NCBI GenBank assembly: GCA_963776505.1
Contig: CAVZNH010000078.1
Location: forward strand, 1 to 64,000
From: JAMXLO01 sp963776505
GTDB lineage: Bacteria; Pseudomonadota; Alphaproteobacteria; Acetobacterales; Acetobacteraceae
Direction: 5' to 3'
Length of the DNA stretch: 64,000 nucleotides
Shown here: positions 53,577 through 61,928 of the stretch, in pieces
How the letters are laid out: each line of letters begins with the position of its first letter
Numbering within the stretch: position 1 is the first letter of the stretch
Notes under the pieces: generated by a model
Seen by the model: only the letters and a program-made list of their open reading frames with translations
Database searches by the model: none
Told to the model about the DNA's origin: nothing
Program-made: the position numbers and the translations under genes

Positions 53577-54797
53577 ATGGCTGCGACGGAGCGCTCAGGA
53601 CGCAAGTTTGTGACGCGTCTTTCGGCTCTGGCGTGCGTCATCGTCGCCGTCGCAACGGGGATTCCCACGCAGGCCGCGGCGCAGATCGGCTCCGCCCGTT
53701 ACAGCTCGATCGTGGTGGATGCGGCCACGGGTAATGTCCTTGAGGAGGCGAATCCGGACGCTCCGCGCCATCCGGCGAGCCTCGCCAAACTGATGACCCT
53801 GTACATGGTGTTCGAGGCGCTGCGCGACCGCCGCATCAGCGCCGAGCAGTTGGTACCGGTTTCGCCGCGCGCCGCCGCAATGGAACCCTCCAAGCTTGGC
53901 CTCGTCCCGGGAACGCGGTTGACGGTGGAGGAGGCGATCCTCGGGTTGGTCACCAAATCGGCCAATGATGCGGCAGCCGCGCTTGGCGAACTGCTTGGTG
54001 GCTCGGAGGATCGGTTTGCCCAGATGATGACCTTGCGTGCCCGCGCGCTAGGCATGAACCGCACAACCTTCACCAACGCCTCGGGCTTGCCAGATCCTGA
54101 CCAGTGGACCACCGCTCGCGACTTGGCACTCCTGGCCCGGCACCTGGTGACCGACTTCCCAGGGTTCTATCCCTATTTCAGCACCCACAGCTTCACCTTC
54201 CAGCGTCGCATCATCTTCAATCACGACCGGATGCTGGCGTCCTACCCTGGCGCGGACGGCATGAAGACCGGTTACACCGAGGCGTCCGGGCACAATCTCG
54301 TCACCAGCGCGGTGCACAGCGGCGTGCGTCTCATCGGTGTCGTGCTGGGTGCCAGCTCCAACCCCGAGCGTGACGCACACATGGCAGCACTGCTCAATCA
54401 GGGTTTCGACCAGTTGGATGTGCCACCAGAACGCCGAACGATGCTGGCGAGTAGCAGGATGCCCAGTCTGGTCGGCACCGCGCACGCAGCGACTCTGGCG
54501 GTGCAGTCCATCCGTCCGGCGGCGCATGTGCGCGCAGCAACCGCCGCTTTCGCGATTCAGGTAGGCAGTTTCGGCAGCGAGAGGGCGGCACGCGAAGCGG
54601 CATCGAATGCACGCCGTGCGGCAGATGATGGGGAGGCGCGTGTCGAGGCCGCCAGTCTGCATGGCCGGACCCTCTGGCGTGCGCAGGTCACCGGCCTGAC
54701 GTCCGCCGAGGCGCAGGGCGCCTGCGCGACGCTGGCGCGCCATCGGGCCTCATGCGTCGTCCTGCGCCTCGACCCGCACCAGCTCGCCAGCAACTGA
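53577..54797 (+). CDS. dacA: D-alanyl-D-alanine carboxypeptidase with C-terminal SPOR domain
   Basis: 406 residues. A signal peptide ('VTRLSALACVIVAVATGIPT') precedes a PBP5/6-type domain with S-x-x-K ('HPASLAKLMTLYMVFEALRD'), S-x-N ('TKSANDAAAALGELLGG') and K-T-G ('DGMKTGYTEASGHNLV'). It trims the terminal D-Ala of peptidoglycan stem peptides in the periplasm. The C-terminal part 'AFAIQVGSFGSERAAREAAS' is a SPOR domain binding denuded glycan at division sites. Start at 53577, after AGGAGG. Confidence 0.92.
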   Translation: MAATERSGRKFVTRLSALACVIVAVATGIPTQAAAQIGSARYSSIVVDAATGNVLEEANPDAPRHPASLAKLMTLYMVFEALRDRRISAEQLVPVSPRAAAMEPSKLGLVPGTRLTVEEAILGLVTKSANDAAAALGELLGGSEDRFAQMMTLRARALGMNRTTFTNASGLPDPDQWTTARDLALLARHLVTDFPGFYPYFSTHSFTFQRRIIFNHDRMLASYPGADGMKTGYTEASGHNLVTSAVHSGVRLIGVVLGASSNPERDAHMAALLNQGFDQLDVPPERRTMLASSRMPSLVGTAHAATLAVQSIRPAAHVRAATAAFAIQVGSFGSERAAREAASNARRAADDGEARVEAASLHGRTLWRAQVTGLTSAEAQGACATLARHRASCVVLRLDPHQLASN

Positions 54798-54803
54798 CGC
54801 CGC

Positions 54804-55494
54804 TCAGCTAGGGCGCCAGAGCTCCCGGACACCCTGATCGCTTGCCACCAGGGCCTGGCGGGCCATGCCGACGAACAGGCCGGTTTCCACCACCCCGACG
54901 ATCTGGCCGATGGCCTGATCCAGGGCGGCGGGATCGGCAATCGTGCCGAATTCTGCAATCGAGAATCCGGTGGCCACCGTCGGTGCAGAACAATTGGCCC
55001 GCCGCGTCGCGTCTTGGCTGCGGGTCGGTGCCGAGACGGCGCAGTCGGTCCGCAGTCGTCTCCCACCCGAACGGCACGACTTCAACCGGGACCGGTACGG
55101 TCGCCCCAAGCCGCTCCACCAGCTTTCGGCCGTCCGCGACGATAACGAGTCGCTCGCTCGCTGCCGCTACGATCTTCTCGCGCAGCAGAGCGCCCCCTGC
55201 CCCCTTGATCAGGTTGAGCGAGCTGATTTCAATTTCATCAGCGCCGTCGATCGTCAGGTCCAGCCGTCGATGTTCGGCGAAGCTGGTGAGCGGAATGCCG
55301 CCCTCGCGTGCCTGCGCCGCGCTGCGTTCGGACGTGGGGATCGCCCGGATGCGCAACCCTGCACGCACACGGCGGATCAGAGCGTCGATGGCGAAGCGAG
55401 CCGTGGAACCGGTGCCCAGCCCGACCAGCATGCCATCCTGCACCAGGGCGGCGGCAGCCTCCGCTGCCTCGCGCTTTTGCGTGTCGCGGTCCAT
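54804..55494 (-). CDS. rpiA: Ribose-5-phosphate isomerase A (frameshifted near the end)
   Basis: About 229 residues after repair. It interconverts ribose-5-phosphate and ribulose-5-phosphate. 'LVGLGTGSTARFAIDAL' binds phosphate, 'LDLTIDGADEIEISSLNLIK' has the catalytic D-G-A-D, and 'GAGGALLREKIVAAASERLV' the catalytic Glu. The frame breaks near 54946-54951; one base less joins 'HRILDCRI' to 'GTIADPAALDQAIGQIVGVV' and ends at 54804. Its start overlaps the dipeptidase stop (ATGA). Confidence 0.92.
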
Positions 55495-56423
55495 CAGCCG
55501 CGCACCGCGTTGAATACGCGCAGCCAGTTCCCGGAACAGATCTTTGCCACCTCCGTCTCGGACATGCCCTGATCCCGCAAGGCCGTGACGATTTCGGCGT
55601 GTCGCGTGAAGTCGGGCATCTCGGCCTTTGCCGCACCGGCCGGCAGATCAGTGCCGATGCCGACGTGGTCGACGCCCACCGCGTCGATCAACCGGCACAG
55701 GTGGCGGATCAAGCCGGGCAGCTTCTCCTGCCACAGCACGGCGATCCAGGCACCGATCACACCATCGGTCTCAGCAACCATCCGCGCGTACTCAGGACTG
55801 ATGTAGCGTGGATGATCGCCATCCGGATGGTCCGGTTCCTTCAGGTTGGCATGCGTGCACAGGATCGGCCTGGTTGCGGCTTTGACCACGCCGGCCACCG
55901 TCGCCTCCGAGCAATGCGCCACATCGACGATGATGCCGAGGTGGTTCATTCGGCGGACCGCTTCGGCGCCGAACGGCGTCAGGCCGCCATGCACCGGTGG
56001 GGCAGTCTGGATGTCGCCTGTCTCGTTGACAAGGTAGTGGGTGAGTTGGACCGAGCGCACGCCGCGGGCCTCGAGGGCGTCCAGCCGATCCAGATCGCCC
56101 TCCAGGAAATCGCAGCCTTCCACGGCGAGGACCAACGACGGGTCGCCGCTGCGGATGTCCTGCGGCTCCCGGGCGACACGCATGCCGGTGGCCTCGAATG
56201 TGCCGAGGTACTGGTCGACGCAGGCCAGGCATTCACCGGGCTCCGGATCGCGCACCTTTTCCAGCCGTTTTGTCGTCGGATGGCGCCGGATCATCGGCAG
56301 GTCGGCTATGGCTGAGACCACGGCGGCGGCCACCCCACCGGGCGCCATGGTCGCCAGGACGCCGAGATCGACCGGCCCGATCCGATTGGGCCGACCGGCG
56401 TGAGTGTGCATGTCGATGATCAT
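55494..56423 (-). CDS. Dipeptidase (peptidase M19, membrane dipeptidase family)
   Basis: 309 residues. Metal ligands of the amidohydrolase-like barrel are visible as 'IIDMHTHAGRP' (H-x-H), the bridging Glu in 'VLAVEGCDFLEGD', and His in 'IIVDVAHCSEATVAGVV' and 'ILCTHANLKE'. Such enzymes cut dipeptides, often D-containing. No signal peptide is seen, so probably cytoplasmic. The start at 56423 places the H-x-H at residue 5-7. It is upstream of rpiA and coupled to it, and is divergent from the TPR gene. Confidence 0.87.
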   Translation of the reverse strand: MIIDMHTHAGRPNRIGPVDLGVLATMAPGGVAAAVVSAIADLPMIRRHPTTKRLEKVRDPEPGECLACVDQYLGTFEATGMRVAREPQDIRSGDPSLVLAVEGCDFLEGDLDRLDALEARGVRSVQLTHYLVNETGDIQTAPPVHGGLTPFGAEAVRRMNHLGIIVDVAHCSEATVAGVVKAATRPILCTHANLKEPDHPDGDHPRYISPEYARMVAETDGVIGAWIAVLWQEKLPGLIRHLCRLIDAVGVDHVGIGTDLPAGAAKAEMPDFTRHAEIVTALRDQGMSETEVAKICSGNWLRVFNAVRG

Positions 56424-56569
56424 GGGCACCCAGAATTGCAATCAGTTGTCAGTGAATAGATAGCCCCATCCTGGCCGTTTGGGCCACCGGTGATGCGCGC
56501 GGCGTTCCCTGGGTGCTAGGCACGCGCCAGTGGTCTACGATCGTCGTAGTGGGAAAGCAGGAGGGAACA

Positions 56570-57292
56570 TTGCGTTGGGTGCCCCTGGTAGCACTTGCCG
56601 CCATGCTCGCCCTCGCCAGCATGGCGCGCGCCCAAACCCTCGAGCAGCAACGGGGCTGGTGCGAGGACGTAAGCGATCCAGACCGCGCCATCGGCGGCTG
56701 TACGGCGGTCATCCAATCAGGTACCGGCTCGCTGGAGGAGCAGGCGGTCGCCTTGAACAATCGGGGTTACGCCTACTCCAGGAAGGCCGAATACGACCGC
56801 GCGATCGCTGATTTCGACCAGGCCATCCGGCTCAATCCAGAGATCGTGCTGGCCTTCATCAATCGCGGGGACGCGTATGCCGCGATCGGTCAATACAGCA
56901 GTGCGATCGGCGATCTCGATCAGGCCATCCGGATCGATCCCAGCTCTCCCACCGCGTTCAACGATCGTTGTTGGACACGCGCGCTCAGCGGGGCGTTGCC
57001 TGAGGCCTTGGCCGACTGCGACGAGTCGTTGAGGTTGCGGCCCAACGCGCCGGTCACTCTCGACAGCCGCGGCTTCGTCTACCTCAAGCTCGGTCGTCCG
57101 GAGCAGGCTATTGCCGACTACGACGCCGCTCTCGCACAAAGGCCCACATCGGCCAGTTCACTCTACGGCAGGGGTCTGGCCTATCTGCGGCAGCAGAACA
57201 CGGCCAATGGAGCGCGGGACATTGACGCCGCCAAACGGATCAACCCTGACATCGCAGCGAAATTTCAAAGCTGGGGCGTGGCTGCTCCCTGA
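56570..57292 (+). CDS. Periplasmic TPR-repeat protein
   Basis: About 240 residues. A signal peptide ('WVPLVALAAMLALASMARAQ') precedes about five tetratricopeptide repeats ('ALNNRGYAYSRKAEYDRAIA', 'AFINRGDAYAAIGQYSSAIG', 'TLDSRGFVYLKLGRPEQAIA'). Such scaffolds mediate protein contacts. A TTG at 56570 after GGAGGGA is preferred because it places the signal peptide at the N-terminus; the open frame begins at 56513. Two Cys in 'GWCEDVSDPDRAIGGC' may form a disulphide. Partner unknown. Confidence 0.75.
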   Translation: MRWVPLVALAAMLALASMARAQTLEQQRGWCEDVSDPDRAIGGCTAVIQSGTGSLEEQAVALNNRGYAYSRKAEYDRAIADFDQAIRLNPEIVLAFINRGDAYAAIGQYSSAIGDLDQAIRIDPSSPTAFNDRCWTRALSGALPEALADCDESLRLRPNAPVTLDSRGFVYLKLGRPEQAIADYDAALAQRPTSASSLYGRGLAYLRQQNTANGARDIDAAKRINPDIAAKFQSWGVAAP

Positions 57293-57478
57293 CGATAACG
57301 GCGACTTGTGCTCCATCAGCGCAGACATGTTGAGATAGCTGACCGAGCCAAACTCGGCCCTGAGCGACCCGCAGTGCCGCAGCGTCCTCACGCTGATCGG
57401 CCTTGCGTGCCGCGCCCCGGTTGCGCATGTTTCAGCGAGGCCGCGGTGGTGCCGCGGGAAGCCTGGAGCAAGCCACAG

Positions 57479-58285
57479 ATGGACGGTGGAGCCGACGCAC
57501 GACGCATAACCATCCATGCCCGGGAGGATTTCGTCGGGATGCGTGCCGCAGGCCGTCTGGCGGCCGAGGCGCTGGACATGATCACCGAGCACGTCCGGCC
57601 GGGCGTTGCCACTGGCACGCTCGACACGCTGTGCCATGAGTTCATCGTCAAGCACGACGCTGTGCCAGCGCCGCTCAATTACCGCGGCTATCCGAAGTCG
57701 ATCTGCACCTCGATCAATCATGTCGTGTGCCATGGCATTCCGGGTGAGCGGAAGCTGGAGAACGGCGACATCCTGAATATCGACGTCACCGTGATCCTGA
57801 ATGGTTGGCACGGCGATTCCTCGCGCATGTATGTCGCCGGCTCGGCCTCGACGCGGGCGCGCAACCTGATGGACGTGACCTACGAGGCGATGATGCGCGG
57901 CGTCCGTGCGGTCAAGCCTGGTGTGACCCTAGGCGACATCGGCCACGTGATCCAAAACTATGTGGAAGGCCAGCGTTTCAGTGTGGTGCGGGACTTCTGC
58001 GGCCACGGCATCGGGAGGCGCTTCCACGAACCACCGAATGTGCTGCATTTTGGCCGTCCAGGCGAAGGGCCAGTGCTGCGGCCCGGAATGTTCTTCACGA
58101 TCGAACCGATGGTGAATGCCGGCCGGCCCGAGGTGAAGATACTGGACGACGGCTGGACCGCGGTGACGCGCGACCGCAGTCTGTCGGCGCAGTTCGAGCA
58201 TATGATCGGGGTGACGGAGAAGGGCTGCGAGATCTTCACCCTGTCCCCGGCCGGGTTCAGCAAGCCGCCCTACGGAACGGACTGA
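57479..58285 (+). CDS. map: Type I methionine aminopeptidase
   Basis: 268 residues. It removes the initiator Met from new proteins. Metal-binding residues are Asp in 'ILNIDVTVILNGWHGDSSRM', His in 'DFCGHGIGRRFHEPPNVLHF', Glu in 'GMFFTIEPMVNAGRPE' and the final Glu in 'LSAQFEHMIGVTEKGCEIFT'. His in 'NHVVCHGIP' is the substrate-contacting one. Start at 57479. The 186-base gap after the TPR gene shows nothing recognisable. Confidence 0.95.
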   Translation: MDGGADARRITIHAREDFVGMRAAGRLAAEALDMITEHVRPGVATGTLDTLCHEFIVKHDAVPAPLNYRGYPKSICTSINHVVCHGIPGERKLENGDILNIDVTVILNGWHGDSSRMYVAGSASTRARNLMDVTYEAMMRGVRAVKPGVTLGDIGHVIQNYVEGQRFSVVRDFCGHGIGRRFHEPPNVLHFGRPGEGPVLRPGMFFTIEPMVNAGRPEVKILDDGWTAVTRDRSLSAQFEHMIGVTEKGCEIFTLSPAGFSKPPYGTD

Positions 58286-58351
58286 CGCCTGCCCCTGGTC
58301 CCACACTGAAAGGCCATCTAGGCTGAGTGTCGGAATACCAGGAGGAACGCT

Positions 58352-58762
58352 ATGAACGACCAGACCATGACCATGCCGACCATGAAGGTCGCCGTGGCCA
58401 GCAAGGAGAATGCGAACTACGTCGCTGGCCGCCGTGCCTTCTTCAAGTACCGCGACCTCGGCGTGACTGACGGGACCAACGGTTTCATGCGCGCCCAGGT
58501 CACTTCGGCCGAGCAGGGGATGTCGAAGCCGACCGGCTGGCACGTCCACAAATGCCAGGCGCAGTTGGTGTATATGCTGAGCGGCTGGGTGGACCTGGAG
58601 TTCGCCGACCGCAAGGTGCGCGTCAACGCCGGCGATTCGATCATGATCCCAGGTAACACGCCGCACAACGAGACCGGCACCTCGGACACGTTCGAGCTTC
58701 TGGAGGTGTCGGTTCCCGCCGACATGGGCACCGAGCCCTGCGATCCCCCGCCGGGGCATTAA
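58352..58762 (+). CDS. Cupin-domain protein
   Basis: 136 residues with a small double-stranded beta-helix: 'KPTGWHVHKCQAQLVYMLSG' carries a His-x-His metal site and 'VNAGDSIMIPGNTPHNE' the second His. Found as small metal-binding enzymes or sensors. AGGAGG precedes the ATG at 58352. It sits between map and radC, on the same strand. Activity not assigned. Confidence 0.8.
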   Translation: MNDQTMTMPTMKVAVASKENANYVAGRRAFFKYRDLGVTDGTNGFMRAQVTSAEQGMSKPTGWHVHKCQAQLVYMLSGWVDLEFADRKVRVNAGDSIMIPGNTPHNETGTSDTFELLEVSVPADMGTEPCDPPPGH

Positions 58763-58796
58763 CCTCGGTTCAAGCTGAGTCCGTCACTCTCGGGGC

Positions 58797-59546
58797 GTGG
58801 CAACCACGCACTACACCGAGGGGGTCGACCTGTTCGACGTCACGCTGCCGGGCACGGCAGCGCGATCGGCCGGCGTCGACGGCCATCGTGGGCGATTGCG
58901 CGAGCGTCTGCTGACCGCAGGGCCGGACGCACTGGCCGATCACGAGATGCTGGAGATCATGCTGTTCGCCCTGCCGCGCCGCGACACCAAGCCGCTCGCC
59001 CGCGCGCTGCTGTCTCGCTTCGGCAGCTTCGCGCGGGTGATCACTGCCTCGGTCCCTGACCTGCTGTCAGTCGAAGGCCTGGGCGAGGCAGGCGCGGCGG
59101 CGCTGAAATCGGTGCAGGCTGCGGCACTGCGGTTGCTGCGCGCCGAGGTGATCGAACAACCGGTGCTGACCAACTGGGATCGGCTGACGGCCTACCTCAG
59201 CGCTGAACTGTCGCGCGAACGCATCGAGCAGTTCCGCGTGCTGTTCCTCGATAGCCGCAACCGGCTGCTGGCGGACGAGGCGCAGCAGCGCGGGACTGTG
59301 AACCATACCCCTGTCTACCCGCGCGAGGTCGCCAAGCGCGCGCTGGAGCTACACGCCACCGCCCTGATCCTGGTGCACAACCACCCAAGTGGCGATCCGA
59401 CGCCATCGCGCGACGACATTGCTATGACCGAGCAGATCAGGGCGGCCGCGGCGGCGTTGTCGATCGCGCTACACGACCACATCATCGTGGGCAACGGACG
59501 GTGGCTGAGCTTCCGGCGAGAGGGGCTGCTGGTCGATAAGATCTAG
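58797..59546 (+). CDS. radC: RadC family JAB-domain protein
   Basis: 249 residues. An N-terminal UPF0758 helix-hairpin-helix part ('DHEMLEIMLFALPRRDTKPL', 'LLSVEGLGEAGAAALKSVQ') is followed by the MPN/JAMM domain with 'HTPVYPREVAKRALELHATA' and metal motif 'LVHNHPSGDPTPSRDDI'. Its supposed role in DNA repair is disputed. A GTG at 58797 starts it. It lies 34 bases after the cupin gene and is followed by a palindromic repeat. Confidence 0.92.
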   Translation: MATTHYTEGVDLFDVTLPGTAARSAGVDGHRGRLRERLLTAGPDALADHEMLEIMLFALPRRDTKPLARALLSRFGSFARVITASVPDLLSVEGLGEAGAAALKSVQAAALRLLRAEVIEQPVLTNWDRLTAYLSAELSRERIEQFRVLFLDSRNRLLADEAQQRGTVNHTPVYPREVAKRALELHATALILVHNHPSGDPTPSRDDIAMTEQIRAAAAALSIALHDHIIVGNGRWLSFRREGLLVDKI

Positions 59547-59607
59547 GCTCGGCGGCTGGATCGTGCCCGATACCCCACGCCAACACCTCGCAGCGGAAGA
59601 CTTCTTG

Positions 59608-59724
59608 ACACGGAGAAATTAAGGCGAGGGCCACGGAGATAGGGAAGGTGGGCGCTTCGCGCGAAGCGCATAGATTACTTTCTCCGTGGCCCTCGGTGGC
59701 TCCCTCGCCTTCCCTTCTCCGTGT
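59608..59724. repeat. Nested inverted repeat with a perfect 18-base central palindrome
   Basis: ACACGGAGAA (59608-59617) pairs with TTCTCCGTGT (59715-59724), AAGGCGAGGG (59621-59630) with CCCTCGCCTT (59702-59711), and GGGCCACGGAGA (59628-59639) with TCTCCGTGGCCC (59681-59692). At the centre GCGCTTCGCGCGAAGCGC (59652-59669) is fully self-complementary. The element fills most of the 235-base gap between the convergent radC and TauD-like genes. It resembles dispersed 'CACGGAG' intergenic repeats known from many bacteria, possibly a MITE. No second copy is in the window. Confidence 0.65.
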
Positions 59725-59781
59725 TGAATTATGGCGGCCGCAACCCGCACGAACCCATCCCACGAGGCTGCGGTGGCCACT

Positions 59782-60621
59782 TCATCGCGGCCGGTCGCCG
59801 GCGAGTGTGATGCGCTGCATGACGCGGCGCTGCCCGTGGTAGTCGTTCACCGCGTAGTGCTGCGCACAGCGATTGTCCCAGATCGCCAGCGAGCCCGGCG
59901 TCCAGTGAAAGCGGCAGGTGAACTCCGGACGGATCTGGTGACTGAACAGGAACTCCAGCAGCGGTGCGCTTTCCTCCACGGTCATGCCGGCGATGCCAAT
60001 CGTGTGAGCGCGATTGACGTAGAGCGCCTTGCGTCCGGTCTCCGGATGCGTGCGCACCGCCGGATGCTCGGCCTCCAGCAGCTTGCGCGCCTCTGCGCTG
60101 CCGTCCGATCGGATGCGGTCCTCGCGCGTTCTGCTTGCGTCGGCCTTGGCCGAACTGGACACGCCACGCAGGCCTGCCAATAGTCCGCGCAGCTTCTCGG
60201 ACAGCGTCTCGTAGGCGAGGTATTGGTTGGCGAACAGCGTGTCGCCGCCGGCCTCGGGCACTTCCCGCGCGACCAGCAGCGTCGCCATCGGCGGCTCCTG
60301 CAGATAGGTCGTATCCGAATGCCAGACGCCGCCGAAGTTGACCGTCTCGTGCTCCAGCTTGGCGACGTTGATGATTTCGGGAAAGCCTGCGATGCCCTTG
60401 ACGAATGGGTATTCGATCGGCGTGCCGAAACGCCGCGCCAGTGCCAGGAAGCGTTCAGGCGGCAGATCCTGGTCACGGAAGAAGATCACGAGGTGATCGA
60501 GCAGCGCCTGGCGAATCGCACCGATCATGGCGTCCGGCAACTCTGCTGCGAGATCGACGCCGCGCAGCTCGGCGCCAAGCGCACCGGCGATCGGCTTGAT
60601 CTCGAACGGCACGTTGCGCAT
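59782..60621 (-). CDS. TauD/TfdA-like Fe(II)/2-oxoglutarate dioxygenase
   Basis: 279 residues. 'IAGALGAELRGVDLAAELPD' opens the protein, the iron H-x-D is in 'FGGVWHSDTTYL', and the distal His and 2-oxoglutarate Arg in 'WDNRCAQHYAVNDYHGQRR'. It is a third such enzyme in the window, distinct from the other two. The start at 60621 gives 'MRNVPFEIKPIAG'. It lies downstream of the Nramp-like gene, 31 bases away, in the same direction. A taurine or other sulfonate substrate cannot be concluded. Confidence 0.87.
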   Translation of the reverse strand: MRNVPFEIKPIAGALGAELRGVDLAAELPDAMIGAIRQALLDHLVIFFRDQDLPPERFLALARRFGTPIEYPFVKGIAGFPEIINVAKLEHETVNFGGVWHSDTTYLQEPPMATLLVAREVPEAGGDTLFANQYLAYETLSEKLRGLLAGLRGVSSSAKADASRTREDRIRSDGSAEARKLLEAEHPAVRTHPETGRKALYVNRAHTIGIAGMTVEESAPLLEFLFSHQIRPEFTCRFHWTPGSLAIWDNRCAQHYAVNDYHGQRRVMQRITLAGDRPR

Positions 60622-60652
60622 GCATTGCCTCCAGGTTCGCTGCCCGTTGAGC

Positions 60653-61876
60653 CTAGTCCAGCAGGCCGATCCCGAAAATGGCGCCCAAAACCGCGGTCCC
60701 ACCGGTGAGCGTGCACACCGCCACCACCAGCCACAGATACGGTCCCCTCGGTCGATGCGGTGGCGGTAACGCCTTCATCGCCAGAGCAGCCAGCATCCCA
60801 AGCACGGCCGGCAGCATCAATGCGTTCATCACCTGCACGCCGATGTTGAGCGCCACCAGGTTCGGCCATAGCGCCACGATGATTGTGGCGCTCGCGACCA
60901 TCAGCAGATAGCCGCCATAGAACCATCGCACGCGTAGCGGATGCTGCTCGAGCGTGTGGCGGTAGCCGGTCACCTCGCCGAGGCCCCAGGCGAACCCGAG
61001 AGAACAGACGATTGCCGCCACTATACCGGCGCCGAGCACGCCGGCACTGAACACGAACCGCCCCAGGCCAATGCCGAGATAGGGGGTAAGCGCCTTACTC
61101 ATGTCGCCGACCGAATGCAGTGTGACGCCCTTGCCACCCAGGGTGGCGGCGCAGGCGATCAGCACCGCGGCCATCACAAGCTGGGTGACCACCGCGCCGA
61201 TGGCCGTGTCGGATCGTGCGATCGCGTAATGTTCCACCGCAAGTTTCTTGTCGGCGATTGCTGACTGCTGATAGAACAGCATCCATGGCATCACCACTGA
61301 GCCAATATTGGCCGCGGTCAGATAGAGGTAGTCCCTGTCGCCATAGGCGATGTCGAGACTGCCGCTGAGCATCTCGTGCATGTTGGGCTGCGCAGCCCAG
61401 GCGACGAAGAAGAATGCCAGTTCGAACAGTCCGATCGCGATGGCCGCGCGTTCCACGGTACGATGCGAGCGAGTGATCATCACGGCGAGCAGCCCGATCG
61501 CGCCGACCGGCAGCGTAACAATGCGCGGCAGTCCATACAGTTCGCCAACACCCGCAACGCCGGCGAATTCGGTGAGCAGCGCCCCCAGCGTGGCGATGGC
61601 GAGGCCGGCGACGGACAGCCAGGCCCAGAACGGTCCGAACGTCGCGCGGATCAGTTCGCCGTGGCCCCGGCCGGTGAAGATGCCGAGACGGACGGTGAGT
61701 TCCTGCACGATGTACAGGATCGGCATCAGCAGGAACTGCAAGCCAAGGAGCCGGTAGCCCCATTGCACGCCCGACTGGCCGGCGGTGATGATGGATCCGA
61801 CATCGCTGTCGGCCAGCATGACCACGAGGCCAGGGCCGAACACGGCGAGAAGGCGCGCACGTGCACTGCCTAGCAT
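60653..61876 (-). CDS. Nramp-related divalent metal transporter
   Basis: 407 residues with about eleven membrane helices. The TM1 motif, D-P-G-N in classical Nramps, reads 'MLADSDVGSIITAGQSGVQW', and TM6 has 'VVMPWMLFYQQSA' instead of the M-P-H type. These replacements resemble the Nramp-related Mg2+ transporters (NRMT), so magnesium rather than manganese may be carried. 'LGFAWGLGEVTGYRHTLEQH' lies in a late loop. The gene is divergent from cysS with 52 bases between the starts. Confidence 0.82.
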   Translation of the reverse strand: MLGSARARLLAVFGPGLVVMLADSDVGSIITAGQSGVQWGYRLLGLQFLLMPILYIVQELTVRLGIFTGRGHGELIRATFGPFWAWLSVAGLAIATLGALLTEFAGVAGVGELYGLPRIVTLPVGAIGLLAVMITRSHRTVERAAIAIGLFELAFFFVAWAAQPNMHEMLSGSLDIAYGDRDYLYLTAANIGSVVMPWMLFYQQSAIADKKLAVEHYAIARSDTAIGAVVTQLVMAAVLIACAATLGGKGVTLHSVGDMSKALTPYLGIGLGRFVFSAGVLGAGIVAAIVCSLGFAWGLGEVTGYRHTLEQHPLRVRWFYGGYLLMVASATIIVALWPNLVALNIGVQVMNALMLPAVLGMLAALAMKALPPPHRPRGPYLWLVVAVCTLTGGTAVLGAIFGIGLLD

Positions 61877-61928
61877 TGATTCACCCGCCGGTTTGGCCGA
61901 GAAGACCGCTTATCTGGAGAAGGAACCC

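Noticed and set aside
53577..53717. Reading the carboxypeptidase signal region as a second membrane protein
   Set aside because: It is the signal peptide of the SxxK/SxN/KTG enzyme, in frame with it.
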